Part shown: positions 60,983 through 64,000 of the stretch, one piece after another
Numbering within the stretch: position 1 is the stretch's first letter
How the letters are laid out: each line of letters opens with the position of its first letter
Origin: Agromyces sp. CF514
GTDB taxonomy: Bacteria; Actinomycetota; Actinomycetes; Actinomycetales; Microbacteriaceae
DNA: 64,000 bases
NCBI RefSeq assembly: GCF_900113185.1
Contig: NZ_FOZD01000001.1
Coordinates: 806,001-870,000 of the forward strand
Direction of reading: 5' to 3'
Notes under the pieces: model-generated
Told to the model about the DNA's origin: nothing
Database searches by the model: none
Seen by the model: the letters and a program-made list of their open reading frames with translations, nothing else
Made by a program: the position numbers and the translations under genes

Positions 60983-61885
60983 ATGGAGATCCCGATCGAC
61001 CTCGCTCGCACGCTCGCCGTCGTCATCGACGAGGGCACGTTCGACGCGGCCGCGCGAAAGCTCAGGCTCACCCCTTCGGCCGTGTCGCAGCGCATCAAGG
61101 CGCTCGAGCAGCAGCTCGGCCGGGTGCTCGTCGTGCGCAGCAGGCCGGCACGGCCCACCGAGGCCGGTGCCGCCGTCGTGCGCCTCGCGCGCCAGCTCGC
61201 CCTGCTCGAGCACGACACGCTGGCCGGCTTCGGACTCGACGCCGAGCCCGGTGAGTCGCCCCGACCGGTCAGCCTGCCGCTCGCAGTGAACGCCGACTCG
61301 CTGGCCACGTGGTTCCTCCCGGCGCTCGCACGCGTCGCCGATCGGCATCCGGTGGTCTTCGACCTGCACCGCGACGACCAGGATTTCACCGCCGGCCTGC
61401 TCGAGTCCGGAACGGTCATGGGGGCCGTCACGTCGCAGGCCGACCCGGTCGCCGGATGCCTCGTGCGACCGCTCGGGACCATGCGCTACGAGGCGGTGGC
61501 CACGCCGGCCTTCGCCGCGCGCTGGGGGCTGCCCGAGCGGTCCGAGGCGTTCGCGGTGGCACCCGTCGTCGAGTTCGACCGCCGCGACGACCTGCAGCGG
61601 GAGTACCTCGCCGGTCGCGGCCTCGACGCCGATGCGCCGCCCCGCCACTTCGTGCCCGCCTCGGCGGACTTCGCGACGGCGATCAAGCTCGGGCTCGGCT
61701 GGGGCCTGCTCCCGGGATTCCAGTCGGCCGACGAGCTCGCGGCCGGAACCCTCGTGGCCCTCGGCGGGCGGCCGGTCGACGTGCCGCTGCACTGGCAGCA
61801 GTGGAACCTGCGGTCGCCGCTGCTCGATGCCGTCGCCGATGCGCTCGCGATCGAGGCCGCCACAGCGCTGCGCGTCGTGCGGTAG
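60983..61885 (+). CDS. lysG: LysG/ArgP-type LysR-family regulator
   Basis: A 300-residue LysR-type regulator of the ArgP/LysG subgroup. The DNA-binding part has the AARKLRLTPSAVSQRIKALEQQLG helix-turn-helix, and the effector domain begins near residue 90 with VSLPLAVNADSLATWFLPAL. In related bacteria it activates lysE when lysine or arginine accumulates, which fits the divergent pair here. The ATG at 60983 follows TAGCGT by 8 bases; a TTG at 60974 would put the box inside the gene. Confidence 0.9.
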   Translation: MEIPIDLARTLAVVIDEGTFDAAARKLRLTPSAVSQRIKALEQQLGRVLVVRSRPARPTEAGAAVVRLARQLALLEHDTLAGFGLDAEPGESPRPVSLPLAVNADSLATWFLPALARVADRHPVVFDLHRDDQDFTAGLLESGTVMGAVTSQADPVAGCLVRPLGTMRYEAVATPAFAARWGLPERSEAFAVAPVVEFDRRDDLQREYLAGRGLDADAPPRHFVPASADFATAIKLGLGWGLLPGFQSADELAAGTLVALGGRPVDVPLHWQQWNLRSPLLDAVADALAIEAATALRVVR

Positions 61886-61985
61886 CCATTCCTTCCTGAG
61901 AACTCAACCCCTAGCCGACCGATGCGGCTGCGCGTTGACTGGTCTCGGAGCAGGCAGATCGCCGCCGTTCCGGAAGGAGTTCACC

Positions 61986-62159
61986 ATGGGCATCGACGAC
62001 CGCATCAAGAACACCGCCGAAGACCTCGGGGGCAAGGCCAAGGAGGCCTACGGTAAGGCGACCGGCGACGACGAGAAGGTCGCGGAGGGCAAGGCCGACC
62101 AGGCGAAGGCCGATCTGAAGAACGCCGGAGAAGACGTCAAGGACGCCTTCAAGCACTGA
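61986..62159 (+). CDS. CsbD-family small stress protein
   Basis: A 57-residue, highly charged protein with the CsbD pattern: GIDDRIKNTAEDLGGKAKEA, then KATGDDEKVAEGKADQAKAD. These are heat-stable, mostly disordered helices induced by general stress in many bacteria, and their mechanism is unknown. GGAAGGAG lies 6 bases before the ATG at 61986. The 100-base upstream gap has a possible -35 TTGACT near 61934 but no clear -10 box. Confidence 0.9.
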   Translation: MGIDDRIKNTAEDLGGKAKEAYGKATGDDEKVAEGKADQAKADLKNAGEDVKDAFKH

Positions 62160-62201
62160 CCTCCAGATCCCCCGGCGTGGAAACGCGACCGGGGCCCAGA
62201 G

Positions 62202-62238
62202 CGAGAACGCCCGCACCCGGGGAGTGCGGGCGTTCTCG
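62202..62238. terminator. Bidirectional terminator between csbD-like and aminotransferase genes
   Basis: A perfect 15-base stem, CGAGAACGCCCGCAC (62202-62216) against 62224-62238, closes a 7-base loop. It sits between the converging CsbD and aminotransferase genes. Confidence 0.8.
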
Positions 62239-62285
62239 TGCGTCGGGGAGGCCCGGCGCGGACCCGGCGAACCGCCGCGGGAGTC

Positions 62286-63512
62286 TCAGGCGAAGAGGCG
62301 CTGCAGGCGCTGCACGCCCTCGAGCAGCGGGGCGTCGCCCAGCGCGTAGCTGAAGCGCAGGAACCCGCTGGGGCCGAACGCCTCGCCGGGCACGGCGGCG
62401 ACCTCGGCCTGCTCGAGGATCAGGTCGGCGAGCTCGAGCGAGTTCGTCGGCGTGACGCCGCCCCACTCGCGACCGAGCAGGCCGGTGACATCGGGGTACA
62501 CGTAGAACGCGCCCTCGGGCACCGGAACCGTGAGGCCCTCGATCTTCGACAGCTCCGAGACGATGAGGCGTCGGCGGCGGTCGAACGCGCGGCGCATCTC
62601 TTCGACCGCGTCCTGCGGGCCGTTGAGGGCCGCGATCGCGGCACGCTGCGAGATGTTCGACACGTTCGACGTGAGGTGGGACTGCAGGTTCGCGGCGCCC
62701 TTGATCACGTCGGCGGGGCCGACCATCCAGCCGAGGCGCCAGCCGGTCATGGCGTAGGTCTTGGCGACGCCGTTCACGAGGATCGTCTGGTTCGCGAGGC
62801 CGGGCACGGCCTCGACGATCGAGACGGCGCGGGGCGCGGGAGCACCGACCTCGGTGTCGAGCCCGGCGTACGTGAGGTTCTGGTAGATCTCGTCGGAGAT
62901 CACCCAGATGCCGTGCTCGAGCGCCCACTCGCCGATGGCGCGGGTCTGCTCGGGCGAGTACACCGCGCCGGTCGGGTTCGACGGCGACACGAAGAGCAGC
63001 ACCTTGGTGCGCTCGGTGCGCGCCGCCTCGAGCTGTTCGACCGTGACGAGGTAGCCCTGGTCGGAGCCCGCGAAGACGTCGACCTGCACGCCGCCCGCGA
63101 GCTTGATCGCCTCGGGGTAGGTGGTCCAGTAGGGGGTCGGCACGAGCACCTCGTCGCCCGCGTCGAGCAGCACCTGGAACGCCTGGTAGACGGCCTGCTT
63201 GCCGCCGTTCGTGACGACGACCTGGCCGGGCGAGACCTCGAGGCCCGAGTCGCGCAGTGTTTTGGCGGCGACCGCCTCGCGCAGTTCGGGCAGGCCGACG
63301 GCGGGCGTGTAGCGGTAGTTCTTCGGGTCGTGCGTAGCCGCGAGCGCCGCCTCGACGATGTGGTCGGGCGTCGCGAAGTCGGGCTCGCCTGCGGCGTACG
63401 AGATGACCGGGCGGCCCTCGGCCTGCAGGGCCTTCGCCTTCGCATCGACCTTGAGGGTCGCGGACTCGGCGATGGCGGCGATACGTGCGGACAGGCGCGG
63501 CTTCTCGGTCAC
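62286..63512 (-). CDS. aspC: Class I aminotransferase, aspartate type
   Basis: A 408-residue PLP aminotransferase of the AAT-I beta/gamma group (Thermus/Bacillus AspC type). [16 protein letters not shown] is at about 82-97, followed by [23 protein letters not shown] and the catalytic lysine in [16 protein letters not shown]. It most likely exchanges amino groups between aspartate and 2-oxoglutarate; arogenate or broad specificity is possible in this group. The GTG at 63512 lies 6 bases after TAGACT (complement 63519-63524), so it is probably leaderless. Confidence 0.92.
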   Translation of the reverse strand: MTEKPRLSARIAAIAESATLKVDAKAKALQAEGRPVISYAAGEPDFATPDHIVEAALAATHDPKNYRYTPAVGLPELREAVAAKTLRDSGLEVSPGQVVVTNGGKQAVYQAFQVLLDAGDEVLVPTPYWTTYPEAIKLAGGVQVDVFAGSDQGYLVTVEQLEAARTERTKVLLFVSPSNPTGAVYSPEQTRAIGEWALEHGIWVISDEIYQNLTYAGLDTEVGAPAPRAVSIVEAVPGLANQTILVNGVAKTYAMTGWRLGWMVGPADVIKGAANLQSHLTSNVSNISQRAAIAALNGPQDAVEEMRRAFDRRRRLIVSELSKIEGLTVPVPEGAFYVYPDVTGLLGREWGGVTPTNSLELADLILEQAEVAAVPGEAFGPSGFLRFSYALGDAPLLEGVQRLQRLFA

Positions 63513-63518
63513 CCGTGA

Positions 63519-63524
63519 AGTCTA
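63519..63524 (-). promoter_or_regulatory. Leaderless -10 box of the aminotransferase gene
   Basis: TAGACT on the minus strand ends exactly 6 bases before the GTG start codon at 63512. The same hexamer and spacing occur before the HadA-like gene at 36496. Confidence 0.6.
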
Positions 63525-63613
63525 CCGAGCGGATGCCGCGGGCGGGCCGTCGAGCCGACCGGCATCAGCCCTCGATCCGGACCGCGTGTCGGGTGCCGGG
63601 TCTCCGCAGCGGT

Positions 63614-64000
63614 TCAGTCGGCGTCGCGCGCCGAGAGCGGTTGCGCGATCTCCTCGAGGGGCTTGCGCTCGGCATCCACCCCGAGGAACACCTCGACGAG
63701 CCCTGCGGCGATCATGAGGCCAGCGCCGATGCAGTAGCCGATCGCGATGGCCGGGATCCCGTCCTCGATGAGCCGCCCGAAGAGGATCGGGCCGATGATG
63801 CCGCCGAGCCCGGTGCCGAGCGCGTAGAAGAACGCGATCGACATCGCCCGGGTCTCGAGCGGAAAGATCTCGCTCACCGTCAGGTAGGCGCTCGACGCGC
63901 CGGCCGATGCGAAGAAGAACACGACGACCCAGCACGCGGTCAGCCAGAACGCGTCGAGCACGCCGCCCGCGAACAGCGCGGCCGTGATCGCGAGCAGCAC
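63614..64000 (-). CDS. MFS transporter, C-terminal part (cut by the window edge)
   Basis: The last 128 residues of a major facilitator; its start lies beyond base 64000. Visible are parts of four helices and LTVSEIFPLETRAMSIAFFY, which carries the SEIFP(L)ETR motif of the metabolite:H+ symporter and sugar-porter groups. A cytoplasmic tail with basic and acidic residues ends at the TGA at 63614. The 101-base gap to the aminotransferase gene holds a GCGGATGCCGCGGGC word but no clear hairpin. The substrate cannot be told from this part. Confidence 0.85.
   Translation of the reverse strand: MLLAITAALFAGGVLDAFWLTACWVVVFFFASAGASSAYLTVSEIFPLETRAMSIAFFYALGTGLGGIIGPILFGRLIEDGIPAIAIGYCIGAGLMIAAGLVEVFLGVDAERKPLEEIAQPLSARDAD

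Overview
The window is 64 kb of chromosome from a high-GC actinobacterium. Its strong G/C third-position bias, many GTG starts, short TANNNT boxes placed 6-8 bases before a start codon (leaderless mRNAs) and the constantly recurring word GCGGATGCCGC (or its complement) fit the family Microbacteriaceae, for example an Agromyces- or Microbacterium-like organism. That placement is an inference from style and gene content, not from a marker gene. I see no rRNA, tRNA, CRISPR array, prophage, transposase or integrase. Genes are tightly packed and no gap between them exceeds about 235 bases.

Layout. 1-3.0 kb: a treble-clef zinc-finger (FBP) protein, an SGNH hydrolase and a GH1 beta-glucosidase. 3.2-13.6 kb, minus strand: a catabolic operon for 3-hydroxyanthranilate. 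It runs from semialdehyde dehydrogenase, pentadienoate hydratase, acylating acetaldehyde dehydrogenase, hydroxyoxovalerate aldolase, oxalocrotonate decarboxylase and aminomuconate deaminase to 3-hydroxyanthranilate dioxygenase, ACMS decarboxylase, kynureninase and a PucR regulator. Six junctions overlap by 4 bases. Together the enzymes would take (hydroxy)kynurenine through ring opening to pyruvate and acetyl-CoA. A divergent LysR regulator, an unusual cytoplasmic LVIVD beta-propeller protein and a DHA2-type transporter lie on the other side (13.6-18.0 kb). The first tryptophan-degradation steps (dioxygenase, formamidase, kynurenine 3-monooxygenase) are not in the window.

18.0-30.8 kb, plus strand: an apparent polyamine/GABA module with an ABC importer (ATPase, lipoprotein, double-length permease), GABA-type aminotransferase, glutamate dehydrogenase family enzyme, succinate-semialdehyde dehydrogenase, putrescine-oxidase-like flavoenzyme, a tandem UspA protein and an APC permease, closed by a strong terminator. 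Putrescine could pass through GABA to succinate, with the dehydrogenase regenerating 2-oxoglutarate. 30.9-34.8 kb: an amidohydrolase and MFS transporter opposite a TetR regulator. 35.0-38.7 kb: an amino-acid antiporter, a HadA/HadB-like dehydratase pair and murB.

38.9-43.1 kb: an envelope-stress type cluster (small membrane protein, PspC-domain protein, and a divergent PspC-histidine kinase with a LuxR response regulator). 43.3-49.5 kb: an acyl-CoA ligase, a DHA2 drug exporter with its TetR regulator, and a two-gene ABC-2 exporter. 49.7-56.1 kb: ppc, a MarR gene with a MATE exporter, and an SDR gene divergent from a second MarR gene with twin operators. 56.2-58.7 kb: an ECF42-type sigma factor with three DGPF (YCII) proteins, and two divergent promoters that match the reported ECF42 consensus. 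58.7-64 kb: a berberine-bridge-like flavoprotein, a LysE exporter with its LysG regulator, a CsbD protein, an aspartate-type aminotransferase and the end of an MFS transporter cut off by the window edge.

The most notable non-gene content is two families of long intergenic hairpins (two copies each), hairpins built from the GCGGATGCCGC word, and several well-formed operator palindromes.
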